Positions 34,049 to 42,632 of a stretch of 64,000 bases of DNA are shown here, piece after piece (position 1 is the stretch's first letter; each line of letters begins with the position of its first letter). The stretch is taken from positions 1,111,914 through 1,175,913 of the forward strand of contig NZ_BNAU01000002.1 in assembly GCF_014653945.1 (NCBI RefSeq). Direction: 5' to 3'. The DNA comes from Amycolatopsis deserti. Its GTDB lineage: Bacteria > Actinomycetota > Actinomycetes > Mycobacteriales > Pseudonocardiaceae. A model generated the notes under the pieces. The model saw only the letters and a program-made list of their open reading frames with translations, had not been told where the DNA came from and did not search any database. The translations under genes were made by a program, and so were the position numbers.

Positions 34049-35527
34049 TCATGCGTCGAGCAGCGTGACCACGGACTTGGTCTCGAGGTATTCCCCGATC
34101 GCCTCGGGTCCGTTCTCCCGGCCCCAGCCGGACTGCTTGTAGCCCCCGACGGGCATCTGCACCCCGCCGGCGCGGTGGACGTTGATGCCGACCCGGCCGG
34201 CCCGCAGCCGGCGCGCGATCGAATGGGCGCGCGCGACGTCCCGTGTCCACACGCTGGCGGCCAGCCCGTAGTCGCTGTCGTTGGCCGCGGCGACCGCCGC
34301 GTCGACGTCGTCGAACGCCATCGCGCCGAGCACCGGCCCGAAGATCTCCTCGCGCACCATGCGCATCGACTGGTCGACGCCGGCGACCACCGTGGGCTGG
34401 AAGAAGAAACCCTTGTCCCCGATGCGGGATCCGCCGGTCAGCACCCGTGCGCCCGCCTCGATCCCGCCTTCGACGTACCGGCTGACGCGGGCGAGCTGTC
34501 GCTGCGAGATCAGCGGCCCCAGATCCACGGACGGCTCCGTGCCGTACCCGACTTTGAGACCGCCCGCGTACTCCGCGATCCCGTGCACGAGTTCGTCGAA
34601 CACGTCCCGATGGGCGAACAGCCGGGTGCCGGACGTGCAGATCTGCCCGGAGTTCCAGAACACGCCCATGGCGATGCCGGGAACCGCCGCGGCCAGGTCC
34701 GCGTCGGGCAGCACGACGACCGGGGACTTGCCGCCCAGCTCGAGGGAGACCTTCTTGAGGTTGCCGGTGGCGGCGCGCACGATCTGCCTGCCGACCTCCG
34801 TCGAACCGGTGAAGCTCACCTTGTCGATGCCGTCGTGGGCGGCCATCGCCGCCCCGACCGGCAGCCCGTACCCGGTGACGATGTTGACCACGCCGTCCGG
34901 CACGCCGGCCTCGAGCAGGATCCGTCCGAGCGCGAGCGTGGTGAGCGGCGCCTCCTCCGAGGGCTTCAGCACGCACGAACACCCGGCGGCCAGAGCCGGG
35001 GCCAGCTTCTGCGACACCGCGATCATCGGCGCGTTCCACGGGACGATCAGACCGGCGACGCCGACGGGCTCACGCAGCGTGTACCCGTGCAGGCGCCGCT
35101 CGGCCGTGCCGACCTGGACGCTCCGGCCGTCGATCTTGTCCGCCCAGCCGGCGAAGTACCGGAACTGGTTGGCCGCTTCACCGGCCATGATCCGCGCCTG
35201 GGACACCGGCATGCCCACGTCCAGGCTCTCCAGCCGGGCCAGCTCGTCGGCGCTCGCCTCGATCAGGTCGGCGACGCGCCACAGGACCACCGCCCGCTGG
35301 GCGCCGGACAACCGCAGCCAGCGCTCGTCCTCGAACGACCCGCGGGCCGCTCGCACCGCCGCGTCGACGTCCGCGAGGTCGCCCTCGCCGGCTTCCGCGA
35401 CGACCTCACCGGTGCCGGGGTCGAGGACCGGGAAGGTCTTCCCGGAAGCCGCCGGAACCCAGGATCCGCCGATGAGCATCCGTCCCGGGTCGACCAGCCG
35501 GACGGGGTGCGTACCGGTACGCGTCAT
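34049..35527 (-). CDS. Aldehyde dehydrogenase (NAD-dependent)
   Basis: A 492-residue ALDH. It has IVPWNAPMI, FTGSTEVGRQI, the general base in LELGGKSPVVV and the catalytic Cys in WNSGQICTSGTRLF. It oxidises an aldehyde to the acid, presumably the product of the neighbouring alcohol dehydrogenase. It starts with ATG 35527, one base from the stop of the importer ATPase gene, so it belongs to the importer operon. Confidence 0.9.
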   Translation of the reverse strand: MTRTGTHPVRLVDPGRMLIGGSWVPAASGKTFPVLDPGTGEVVAEAGEGDLADVDAAVRAARGSFEDERWLRLSGAQRAVVLWRVADLIEASADELARLESLDVGMPVSQARIMAGEAANQFRYFAGWADKIDGRSVQVGTAERRLHGYTLREPVGVAGLIVPWNAPMIAVSQKLAPALAAGCSCVLKPSEEAPLTTLALGRILLEAGVPDGVVNIVTGYGLPVGAAMAAHDGIDKVSFTGSTEVGRQIVRAATGNLKKVSLELGGKSPVVVLPDADLAAAVPGIAMGVFWNSGQICTSGTRLFAHRDVFDELVHGIAEYAGGLKVGYGTEPSVDLGPLISQRQLARVSRYVEGGIEAGARVLTGGSRIGDKGFFFQPTVVAGVDQSMRMVREEIFGPVLGAMAFDDVDAAVAAANDSDYGLAASVWTRDVARAHSIARRLRAGRVGINVHRAGGVQMPVGGYKQSGWGRENGPEAIGEYLETKSVVTLLDA

Positions 35528-35528
35528 G

Positions 35529-37016
35529 TCAGTGCACCGCCGCGAACATCAGCCGCTGGTCGTCGGCCTCGGCAGGGTCGAACTCGGCCGCGATGCTGCC
35601 CTGCCGCGCCACCAGGATGCGGTCGGACAGCGCGCGGATCTCCGGCAGGTAGGACGAAATCACCACCACGGCCACGCCCTCGTCGGCGAGCGCCCGGATC
35701 ATCGCGTGGATCTCCACGATCGTGCCGAGGTCCACGCCGCGGGTCGGCTCGTCGATGATCGCCACCAGCGGCTTGCGCGTCAGGCCCTTCGCCAGGACCA
35801 CCTTCTGCTGGTTGCCGCCCGACAGCTCGACGAGCTTCGCCCGGTCGGGCTGCAGGGTGCGCACCTGGAACCGTTCCACGAACCGCTTCGCGAGGGACTT
35901 GCGCTCCCCCGGCCGCAACAGGAACGGCAGGCGCGCCGAGCCGCAGATGTGGCCCAGGTGGATGTTGTCCGCGATGCTGAAGTGGCTGAAGAACCCGGAC
36001 GCCTTGCGGTCCTCGGTGATGTAGACGACGCCGGCCTTGCGGGCCTGCCGCGGCGTGCGGAACCGGACCTCGCGCCCGGCGACCCGGACCTTGCCACCGC
36101 GCAGCCGCCGCCGCTTCATGATGCCGCTGACGATCATCGCGACCTCGCTGCGCCCCGCGCCGACCAGCCCGTAGATCCCGACGATCTCACCGGGGCAGGC
36201 CGAGAACGACATGTTGCGCACCACCGGCAGCAGGGTGACGTCCTCCACCTCGAGCACCGGCGTGGGGTCCGGCGCCCGGCCCGGCGGCACGCGGCCGTAC
36301 TCGACGTCGCGTCCCACCATCATCCGGACGACCTCTTCCCGGTCGAACTCCGGTTTGGACAGCGTGCCCTGCACCGCGCCGTCGCGCAGCACCGTGATCC
36401 GGTCGGCCTCGCTGAACGCCTCGTCGAGCATGTGGGTGATGAAGATGACCCCGATGCCGTCCCGCTTGAGCCGCTGCATCGACAGGAACAGCTGCAGCCG
36501 CTCCTCCGGCGTCACCGACGAGGTCGGCTCGTCCAGGATGACGACCTTGGCCCTGCGGTGCACCGCGCGCGCGATCTCCACCATCTGCTTCTGGGCCACA
36601 CCCAGCGCGCCGACGGTCACTTCCGGCCGGATGTGGAAGTTGTGCGATTCCAGCAGCTCGCGCGCCACGATGTTGAGGTGCGAGAGGTTGTTGAACACCT
36701 TCTCCTGGCCCAGGAACAGGTTCTGGGCCACGGTCATCGACTCGACCAGCGACCCCTCCTGGTAGACCATGGCGATCCCGGCCGCGGCGGAGTCCTTCGG
36801 CGTCGCGAACCGCCGCTCCACCCCGTCGACGGAGAGGGTGCCGGCGTCGTGCGTGATCGCGCCGGAGATGATCTTCACCAGGGTGGACTTGCCCGCGCCG
36901 TTCTCGCCCAGCAGAGCGTGGATTTCCCCGGGGCGGACGTCGAAGCTCACGTCACGCAGCGCGTAGGTGCCGCTGTAGCGCTTGCTCACGCCGTCGAGCC
37001 TGATGACCGGCTCCAT
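35529..37016 (-). CDS. Sugar-type (CUT2) ABC transporter ATP-binding protein, two NBDs
   Basis: A 495-residue protein with two fused nucleotide-binding domains, as in RbsA/MglA. The first has GENGAGKSTLVKI. The second has the signature LSGGNQQKVVLAKGL and IDEPTRGVDLG. I chose ATG 37016, whose GAGGAG seven bases upstream overlaps the stop of the SMP-30-like gene, rather than the ORF start at 37121. It powers the importer made by the flanking permeases and binding lipoprotein. Confidence 0.9.
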   Translation of the reverse strand: MEPVIRLDGVSKRYSGTYALRDVSFDVRPGEIHALLGENGAGKSTLVKIISGAITHDAGTLSVDGVERRFATPKDSAAAGIAMVYQEGSLVESMTVAQNLFLGQEKVFNNLSHLNIVARELLESHNFHIRPEVTVGALGVAQKQMVEIARAVHRRAKVVILDEPTSSVTPEERLQLFLSMQRLKRDGIGVIFITHMLDEAFSEADRITVLRDGAVQGTLSKPEFDREEVVRMMVGRDVEYGRVPPGRAPDPTPVLEVEDVTLLPVVRNMSFSACPGEIVGIYGLVGAGRSEVAMIVSGIMKRRRLRGGKVRVAGREVRFRTPRQARKAGVVYITEDRKASGFFSHFSIADNIHLGHICGSARLPFLLRPGERKSLAKRFVERFQVRTLQPDRAKLVELSGGNQQKVVLAKGLTRKPLVAIIDEPTRGVDLGTIVEIHAMIRALADEGVAVVVISSYLPEIRALSDRILVARQGSIAAEFDPAEADDQRLMFAAVH

Positions 37017-37020
37017 CTCG

Positions 37021-38100
37021 TCACTCCTCATCGTCGACCGCCAGCAGGTTCCGGTAGCCGCGAGCCGCGACCACCAGTTCCCCGCCACGCACCGCCACTC
37101 CGGTGACCCCGTGCCGCTCACCGTCCACCCGGGACTGCAGGCTCTCCGCGACGCGGCCGCCGGCGTCCATCCGGAACACCAGCCCGTAAGAGCGGGCCGG
37201 CGCCCACGGCTTGAGCACGCCGAGCACCCGCAGCTGCCCCATCTGCGGCGTGTCCGTGTAGGGATTGGTGCTGCGCAGCCGCGGCACGAACCAGTCGCGC
37301 GGCGCGACGGTCGCCGTCATGTCCGCCAGGACCTCGGGTTCGTCCAGCAGCAGCTCGGTGATGCGGTTGCGCACGTAGGGCGCGGCCGCCCACCAGCCGT
37401 CACCCGCCGCCACCAGGCGGCCTGGGTAGACCGGCAGGTTCGCCACGAACGGGCGCGCCCGGCCGGACAGGGACGCCACGGCCCGCCGTTCGATCCGGTG
37501 GTCCAGGCTCAGCGACACCAGCACGTCGCCACCGGGTGCCGGCTCGATCCCGGACGGCCAGGCCAGGCCCTCGGCCTCGACCCGCGCCGCCGCACCGTCC
37601 ACCCGCACGATCCGGCCCGACCGGTCGCCGCGCACGAGGGCCCGCGCCCACCCGTCGGCCCGCTCCTGGATCGAACCGACCGTCAGCAGCAGGGAACCGT
37701 CCGGCAGCGCGGCGATGTCCGTGACGCACGACGACACCGCGTCGTCCGTGCACAGCTCCTCGGCGGAGCCGGACGCGTCCAGCGCGACCAGTCCGGTGCC
37801 CTCGACCGCGACCACGACCGCCTCGCCCACCGCGGCTAGGCTGCCGGCCGCGCCGCCGAACTCGGCCACCGTCCGCACCTGCCCGTCCCGCAGGGCGCAG
37901 ACCCGGTTGCCGCTGGAGAACACGAGCGCTCCCCAGGCGGGCACCACGTCGTCCGGCTCGTAGGCGCCGTCCGGCAGCAGCACCCTGCTCTCGTCCAGGC
38001 GGCTGTTGGGGCGCAGCCCAGCCTCCATCGGCGGCACCGTGCGGTGCCGCGCCCACGCCGGGTTGATCCATTCCTTGATCGCCGCGACCGTCCGGTTCAC
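37021..38100 (-). CDS. SMP-30/strictosidine synthase-like beta-propeller protein, free-standing
   Basis: A 359-residue protein of repeated beta-strand segments (VCALRDGQVRTVAEFGG, DIAALPDGSLLLTVG, GLAWPSGIEPAPGGDVLV) typical of six-bladed SMP-30/gluconolactonase/strictosidine-synthase propellers. These often hydrolyse lactones with a bound metal. There is no signal peptide, so it should be cytoplasmic. GTG 38100, with GGAGGTGGA upstream, overlaps the stop of the fused permease-propeller gene. It is a second propeller in the same operon. Confidence 0.75.
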   Translation of the reverse strand: MNRTVAAIKEWINPAWARHRTVPPMEAGLRPNSRLDESRVLLPDGAYEPDDVVPAWGALVFSSGNRVCALRDGQVRTVAEFGGAAGSLAAVGEAVVVAVEGTGLVALDASGSAEELCTDDAVSSCVTDIAALPDGSLLLTVGSIQERADGWARALVRGDRSGRIVRVDGAAARVEAEGLAWPSGIEPAPGGDVLVSLSLDHRIERRAVASLSGRARPFVANLPVYPGRLVAAGDGWWAAAPYVRNRITELLLDEPEVLADMTATVAPRDWFVPRLRSTNPYTDTPQMGQLRVLGVLKPWAPARSYGLVFRMDAGGRVAESLQSRVDGERHGVTGVAVRGGELVVAARGYRNLLAVDDEE

Positions 38101-40262
38101 CGCTCCACCTCCGCCAGGGGCCGGGCGGCACCGGCCGTGCCGGGCACCGCGGCCGGGTCGATCGGCCCGACGTCCTCGGGGTCGAGGGTGAGGCGGCCGA
38201 CCCGGTTGTTGTTGACCCCGCACAGGTACAGCCGCCCGGCGCGCTCGTTGATCGAGGTGACCATCGGGTAGTTCGCCAGCGTCGAGTCCCACAGGACCTT
38301 CAGCACCTGTCCGCGCTCGTCGAACTTCAGCACGCACGACACGTTGAGCTGCGGGACCACCCAGCTGTCCAGCGGCACCTCCTGCGTCATCCGGCGCCGG
38401 AACGCGGGGTACTTCACCAGCAGGTCCGACATCGGGGTGCGCATCGACACGAAGGCCATCCAGTAGTTGCCGTCGGAGGCCCGGTTGATGTTGTCCGGGT
38501 GGCCGGGCAGGTTCTCCAGCACCGGCTCGAGCTGTCCCTGCTTCGGGCCGGCGATCCACAGCCGGTCCACCCGGCACAGCGTGGTGCTGGCGATCAGCAC
38601 CGACTGTCCGTCGTGGGCGGTGCAGATCCCGTTGGGGAACACCAGGTTGGAGGCGACCACCTCGGTGCCGCCGTCCGGGTCGACGCGCACCACACGCCCG
38701 TTCGGCCGGGACTCCACCAGTTCGACCATGTACTCGGCGGCGTTGTACCGGGCCGAGAAGTCCGACACGTACAGGGAGCCGTCCGGGGCCACGTCGAGGT
38801 CGTCGACCGCTCGCAGACCCGAATCGTCGAGCAGCGACAGGCGGCTCCGGCGGACCTTGTTGGCGACCAGTTCCGTCTCGCCGTCCGGGTGGATCCGGTA
38901 GACGCCCATCCCGCCGACCGCCACCACGAGGCGGCCTTCGCGGTCCCACGCGTGGCCGAGCGGGAGCCCGCCGGTGCGGGCGAAGATCTCGCCTTCGGCG
39001 TGGTCCGGGCCGGGGAACCGCCAGATCCAGCCGCGGCGGTCACCGCAGTAGAGGTTGCCGGCGGGGTCCACCGCGCAGTCCTCGGCGCCCTCGATCTTGC
39101 CAAGGCCGATGGTCGGCGCGTCCGTGAGGCGGTTGTTGATCGTCCACACGGTGCCCGGCTCGGTGACGTCCACCAGCGGTCCCAGCGTGATCCGGCCCGG
39201 GTCGATCTTGAGTTTCTCCGCGGTGCGCTCGCGGTACTTGCCCCACTTCAGGTCGAGGATCGCGAACAGCAGCAGCACGGCCGCGAGGATCGCGGTGTAG
39301 TAGGAGCCTTCGAGCCCCAGCGCCACGGTGGCCTGCAGGATGACGCCGACGACGAGGATGCCGACGGTCGCTCGCAGCACCGAGCCGCGGCCGCCCTTGA
39401 GGCTGACCCCGCCGAGCACGACCGCGGTCAGCGCCACCAGTTCCCAGCCCTGCCCGACGTCGGCGTCGGTCCGGCCCAGGCGGGCGGCGGTGAGCAGCCC
39501 GGCCGTGCCGGCGAGCGCCCCGGACAGGAGGTAGACGCAGAACGTGACCCGGTCCACCGGGATCCCGTTGCGGCGGGCGGAGCGCCGGTCGGAGCCGACC
39601 GCCATCACCCACCAGCCCCAGCGCGACCGGGTCAGTCCCACGTGGACGACGACCAGCACGACGAGGAAGATGAACCACCCGGTCGGGATGCCGGCCACCG
39701 TGCCCTCGCCCAGGAAGTCCCACACGAGGTCGTCCTTGGGCAGGCCGAGCTCGAAGCTGTAGGAGCTCTGCAGCGCCGCCGCCGCACCGCCGAAGGCCAC
39801 CAGTGTCACCAGGGTGGTGATGAACGGCCGCATCTTGAGCCGGGCGATCAGGAACCCGTTCACCGCGCCCAGCCCGGCCCCGGCCACGATCGTCGCGGGC
39901 ACCACCAGCGCCATCGGCCAGTTCCAGGCCCGCGAGGCGACCATCGCGCCCAGGGAGGCGAGGCCGACGATCGAGCCGACCGACAGGTCGATCCCGCCGC
40001 CCACGAGCACGACGGTGAGCCCGATGGCGAGCAGCCCCTTCTCCGTCGCCTCGTCGAGGATGAGCGGGACGTCCACCCCGCCCACGGGCGTGGTCCCCCA
40101 CACGATGACGCTGAGCACCACGGCCAGGGTCAGCGGGACCGCGCCTTCCATCCAGCGTTTTCCGAACAGGTCGGACAGGGTGCGCAGCGGCGCGAACCGG
40201 GCACCGGGGCCCTGTCCGGTGAGCGCGAACGCGTCCACGCCCGAGCGGGATTTGATCTTCAT
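38097..40262 (-). CDS. Fusion: CUT2-type ABC permease + SMP-30/strictosidine synthase-like propeller
   Basis: A 721-residue protein. Residues 1-340 are an RbsC-like permease with multiple helices, including LTVVLVGGGIDLSVGSIVGLASLGAMVASR (shown in part), and end YYTAILAAVLLLFAILDLKW. Residues about 360-721 form a propeller: IEGAEDCAVDPAGNLYC, LVFPNGICTAHDGQSV and LPGHPDNINRASDGNYWMAF supply the usual Glu/Asn/Asp metal-site positions. Because RbsC-type permeases end in the cytoplasm, the propeller should face the cytosol. I chose ATG 40262 (MKIKSRSG) as start. The join is in frame with no sign of sequence error. Confidence 0.85.
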   Translation of the reverse strand: MKIKSRSGVDAFALTGQGPGARFAPLRTLSDLFGKRWMEGAVPLTLAVVLSVIVWGTTPVGGVDVPLILDEATEKGLLAIGLTVVLVGGGIDLSVGSIVGLASLGAMVASRAWNWPMALVVPATIVAGAGLGAVNGFLIARLKMRPFITTLVTLVAFGGAAAALQSSYSFELGLPKDDLVWDFLGEGTVAGIPTGWFIFLVVLVVVHVGLTRSRWGWWVMAVGSDRRSARRNGIPVDRVTFCVYLLSGALAGTAGLLTAARLGRTDADVGQGWELVALTAVVLGGVSLKGGRGSVLRATVGILVVGVILQATVALGLEGSYYTAILAAVLLLFAILDLKWGKYRERTAEKLKIDPGRITLGPLVDVTEPGTVWTINNRLTDAPTIGLGKIEGAEDCAVDPAGNLYCGDRRGWIWRFPGPDHAEGEIFARTGGLPLGHAWDREGRLVVAVGGMGVYRIHPDGETELVANKVRRSRLSLLDDSGLRAVDDLDVAPDGSLYVSDFSARYNAAEYMVELVESRPNGRVVRVDPDGGTEVVASNLVFPNGICTAHDGQSVLIASTTLCRVDRLWIAGPKQGQLEPVLENLPGHPDNINRASDGNYWMAFVSMRTPMSDLLVKYPAFRRRMTQEVPLDSWVVPQLNVSCVLKFDERGQVLKVLWDSTLANYPMVTSINERAGRLYLCGVNNNRVGRLTLDPEDVGPIDPAAVPGTAGAARPLAEVER

Positions 40263-40284
40263 CGGCCTGGTCCTCGTCCCCGGA

Positions 40285-41358
40285 TCACTGGCCCTTGTAG
40301 CAGGCGATGGTCGTGTTGTCGACGTTCGAGCGGTCCACCACCGCGTGCGAGACGTAGGCGACGCTGTGCGTGCTGCCCGGCGCCACACCGGTCTGGATCA
40401 GCTGCTGCGCCGTCACCACCGCCGCCGCGCCAACGCCCTGGACGTCGTAGGCGACCGAGGCGGTCACCTTGCCCGCCCGCAGCGCGTCGCACCACAGCGT
40501 GTCGGCGGCCATCGTGTAGACGCCGATGGAGTTCGGCCGGATCACGCCGCGGGCCGCCGCCTCGGACACGGCGTCACCGACGGCCACCGAGTTGAGGTCG
40601 TAGGTCACCATGTAGGCGCACAGGTTGTCCTTCTGCTGCTGCGTGATCGACGCCGCCGCCTGTTGCGCGGCCGCGTTCTGCCACTGGGTGTGGGCGGTGG
40701 CGACCACCTCGTAGCCGGCCGGGTCGGCCACGTCGTGCACGCCCTTGGACCACTGCAGCGACGCCGCGTCGTTGCCCGGGCCGTCGATGATCGCCAGGCG
40801 CTTGGCACCGCCGCGCTGGTCGCAGTCGGCGATGGCCCGCTTGGTGATGTCCTGCGCCGCGTGCACCACGTCGACGCCGATGAACGCGTCACCGAGCTGG
40901 CTGGACATCATGTTGACGACGATGGTGTAGATGCCCGCCTTGCGCGCGTCCTCGATCTGCTTGGTGAGCACGCCGACGTCGGTGTTGTGCAGGATCAGGA
41001 CGTCGGCTTCCTTCCGCGAGATCAGGTCGTTGACGATCTTGACCATCTTGTCGGGGTCGAAGTTGGCGTCGTAGACCTGGAACTGCGCGCCGAGGTTGTC
41101 GAACGCGCGCTGCATCGACGCGCCCCAGTTCTGCGTCAGGTTGTAGCCCTTGTACAGGATCGGCACGAACGCGACCCGCTTGCCCTTCATGACGTCGTGC
41201 GCCTTCTGGTTCGCGTCGAAGAGCTGGGCGCTGTCGCCGAAGGCCTGGTTGCCGCCGCCCGGCGCGCTCCCGGACGAACCGCTGCTGCCGGTGGTGCACG
41301 CCGTCATCGCGACGGCCGCGGCGGCCGCGGCCAGCAGGGCGGTGATCTTCCTCTTCAT
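40285..41358 (-). CDS. Sugar-type ABC transporter substrate-binding lipoprotein
   Basis: A 357-residue lipoprotein. The signal peptide ends VAMTACTTG with the lipobox Cys, followed by a Gly/Ser linker. The periplasmic-binding domain of the RbsB/type 1 class follows (RVAFVPILYKGYNLTQNWGASMQ, DVLILHNTDVGVL, RLAIIDGPGN). It captures the compound imported by the flanking permeases. ATG 41358 has AAGGAG upstream. The ligand is unknown; the operon's lactonase-like propellers suggest a sugar lactone or other cyclic ester rather than plain ribose. Confidence 0.88.
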   Translation of the reverse strand: MKRKITALLAAAAAAVAMTACTTGSSGSSGSAPGGGNQAFGDSAQLFDANQKAHDVMKGKRVAFVPILYKGYNLTQNWGASMQRAFDNLGAQFQVYDANFDPDKMVKIVNDLISRKEADVLILHNTDVGVLTKQIEDARKAGIYTIVVNMMSSQLGDAFIGVDVVHAAQDITKRAIADCDQRGGAKRLAIIDGPGNDAASLQWSKGVHDVADPAGYEVVATAHTQWQNAAAQQAAASITQQQKDNLCAYMVTYDLNSVAVGDAVSEAAARGVIRPNSIGVYTMAADTLWCDALRAGKVTASVAYDVQGVGAAAVVTAQQLIQTGVAPGSTHSVAYVSHAVVDRSNVDNTTIACYKGQ

Positions 41359-41388
41359 CGTTGAAGCTCCTTGATCATCGGTGGTGGT

Positions 41389-42405
41389 TCACAGTTCGTC
41401 GGTCTTCGCGGTCTCCTCGTCCCGCGGGTGCAGCCAGGCGTCCAGCGCGATCGCGGCGATCAGCACGCCGCCGCGGACGAGGTCCTGCATGGCGGTGCTC
41501 AGGCCGTGCAGGATCAGCAGGTTGTTGAGCACGCCCACGAACAACGCGCCGGCCAGGACGCCGAGGATCGTGCCGCGCCCGCCGGACAGCGAGACCCCGC
41601 CGATCACGGTCACGGTGAGCGCGGTGAACAACAGCGGATCGAACGAGGTGACCGTGGTCTGGACACTGCCCTGGATGGACACCGTCACGTACCCGGCCAG
41701 CAGGGCCAGCAGCGCGGAGAGCACGTAGGTGAGCATCTGGAGCGGCCGGACGGGCGCGCCCGTCGAGCGCGCGGTGGCGAAGTTGTCCCCCATCGCGCGG
41801 ATCAGGCGGCCCGGCGCGGTGAAGGTCACGAACAACCACGCGAGCAGGAAGACGGCCGCGGCGATCAGCACCGGCCGGGGCACGCCCAGAACCGAACCGT
41901 TGCTGAGCGCGGAGATCGCCGATCCCGGTGGCAGCGCGTAGAAGTTCTGGTCGAGCAGGAAGATGTCGACGCCGCCGATCGTCAGCAGGCCCGTGGCCAG
42001 CGTCGCGAACAGCGCGGGCACCTCGAGGTAGGCGACCAGGAGACCGTTGACGACGCCGATCACCAGCGCGAGCCCGGCCATCAGCAGGATCGCCTGCCAT
42101 TCGGACATACCGCCGGACATGAACGCGAGCGTGGCCTGCGCGCACCCGAGTGCGACACCGGCGACCGACAGGTCGATGCCCTTGCCGAGGATCACGATGG
42201 CCAGGCCGATCGCCAGGATCCCGAACGCGGCCGACAACCGAAGCAGGCTCGCGAAGTTGCCGCCGGTGAGGAAACCCTCCGTGGTCAGCGCGCCGGCCAC
42301 GCACAGCACCACCGTGATGACGAGGACGAAGAACCCCTGTTCGGCGCGGGCGAGCCGGTCACGGAGGGACAGGCCGGGCCTCGCGTCCGCCGCAGCCACT
42401 GCCAT
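41389..42405 (-). CDS. CUT2-type ABC transporter permease
   Basis: A 338-residue membrane protein, RbsC-like, with about ten helices and the conserved ILGKGIDLSVAGVALGCAQ and LTVTVIGGVSLSGGRGTILG segments. It is the first gene of the importer operon that continues through the binding lipoprotein, fused permease, propeller, ATPase, ALDH, alcohol dehydrogenase and chimeric ORF. The AT-rich palindrome at 42497-42506 lies about 90 bases upstream of its start. Confidence 0.88.
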   Translation of the reverse strand: MAVAAADARPGLSLRDRLARAEQGFFVLVITVVLCVAGALTTEGFLTGGNFASLLRLSAAFGILAIGLAIVILGKGIDLSVAGVALGCAQATLAFMSGGMSEWQAILLMAGLALVIGVVNGLLVAYLEVPALFATLATGLLTIGGVDIFLLDQNFYALPPGSAISALSNGSVLGVPRPVLIAAAVFLLAWLFVTFTAPGRLIRAMGDNFATARSTGAPVRPLQMLTYVLSALLALLAGYVTVSIQGSVQTTVTSFDPLLFTALTVTVIGGVSLSGGRGTILGVLAGALFVGVLNNLLILHGLSTAMQDLVRGGVLIAAIALDAWLHPRDEETAKTDEL

Positions 42406-42494
42406 TGTGGACCTGCCAATCGTGTCGCGTGGAGTTTCCGGATGAGGGGACTCGCGGCGCGGTCGCCGCTGCCGGATTGCCGGGAAAGGTATAT

Positions 42495-42509
42495 GGAAAA
42501 TATTTTATG
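42495..42509. promoter_or_regulatory. AT-rich palindrome (site D) upstream of the ABC importer operon
   Basis: The perfect palindrome AAAATATTTT (42497-42506) sits in the flank GGAAAATATTTTATGGTC. It lies about 92 bases upstream of the importer operon start (42405, minus) and past the terminator of the operon ending at 42633. The core is identical to the site at 59829-59838. Confidence 0.55.
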
Positions 42510-42584
42510 GTCAAGGCCGTCGGAGTGGCCCCTGCGCGGTACACCCGAACGTGGGACCTCGGCCGCGCGCTGTTCCATTGTGGA

Positions 42585-42624
42585 CACCGCCGGAATCCCC
42601 GCGATCGCGGGGATTCCGGCGGTG
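42585..42624 (-). terminator. 40-base perfect palindrome after the esterase gene
   Basis: The 40 bases form an uninterrupted palindrome of two 20-base arms centred on GCGATCGC, starting nine bases after the esterase stop (42633 on the minus strand). In RNA it can form a very stable hairpin. Its position fits transcription termination of the 48252-42633 operon and insulation of the importer promoter. Confidence 0.7.
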
Positions 42625-42632
42625 ACTGCGCG

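Noticed and set aside
42508-42590. Short plus-strand ORF beginning MVKAVGVAPAR just after site D
   Set aside because: It runs into the terminator palindrome and then antisense to the esterase; no family recognised. ATGGTC is shared with sites C and G and is better explained as part of the motif flank.
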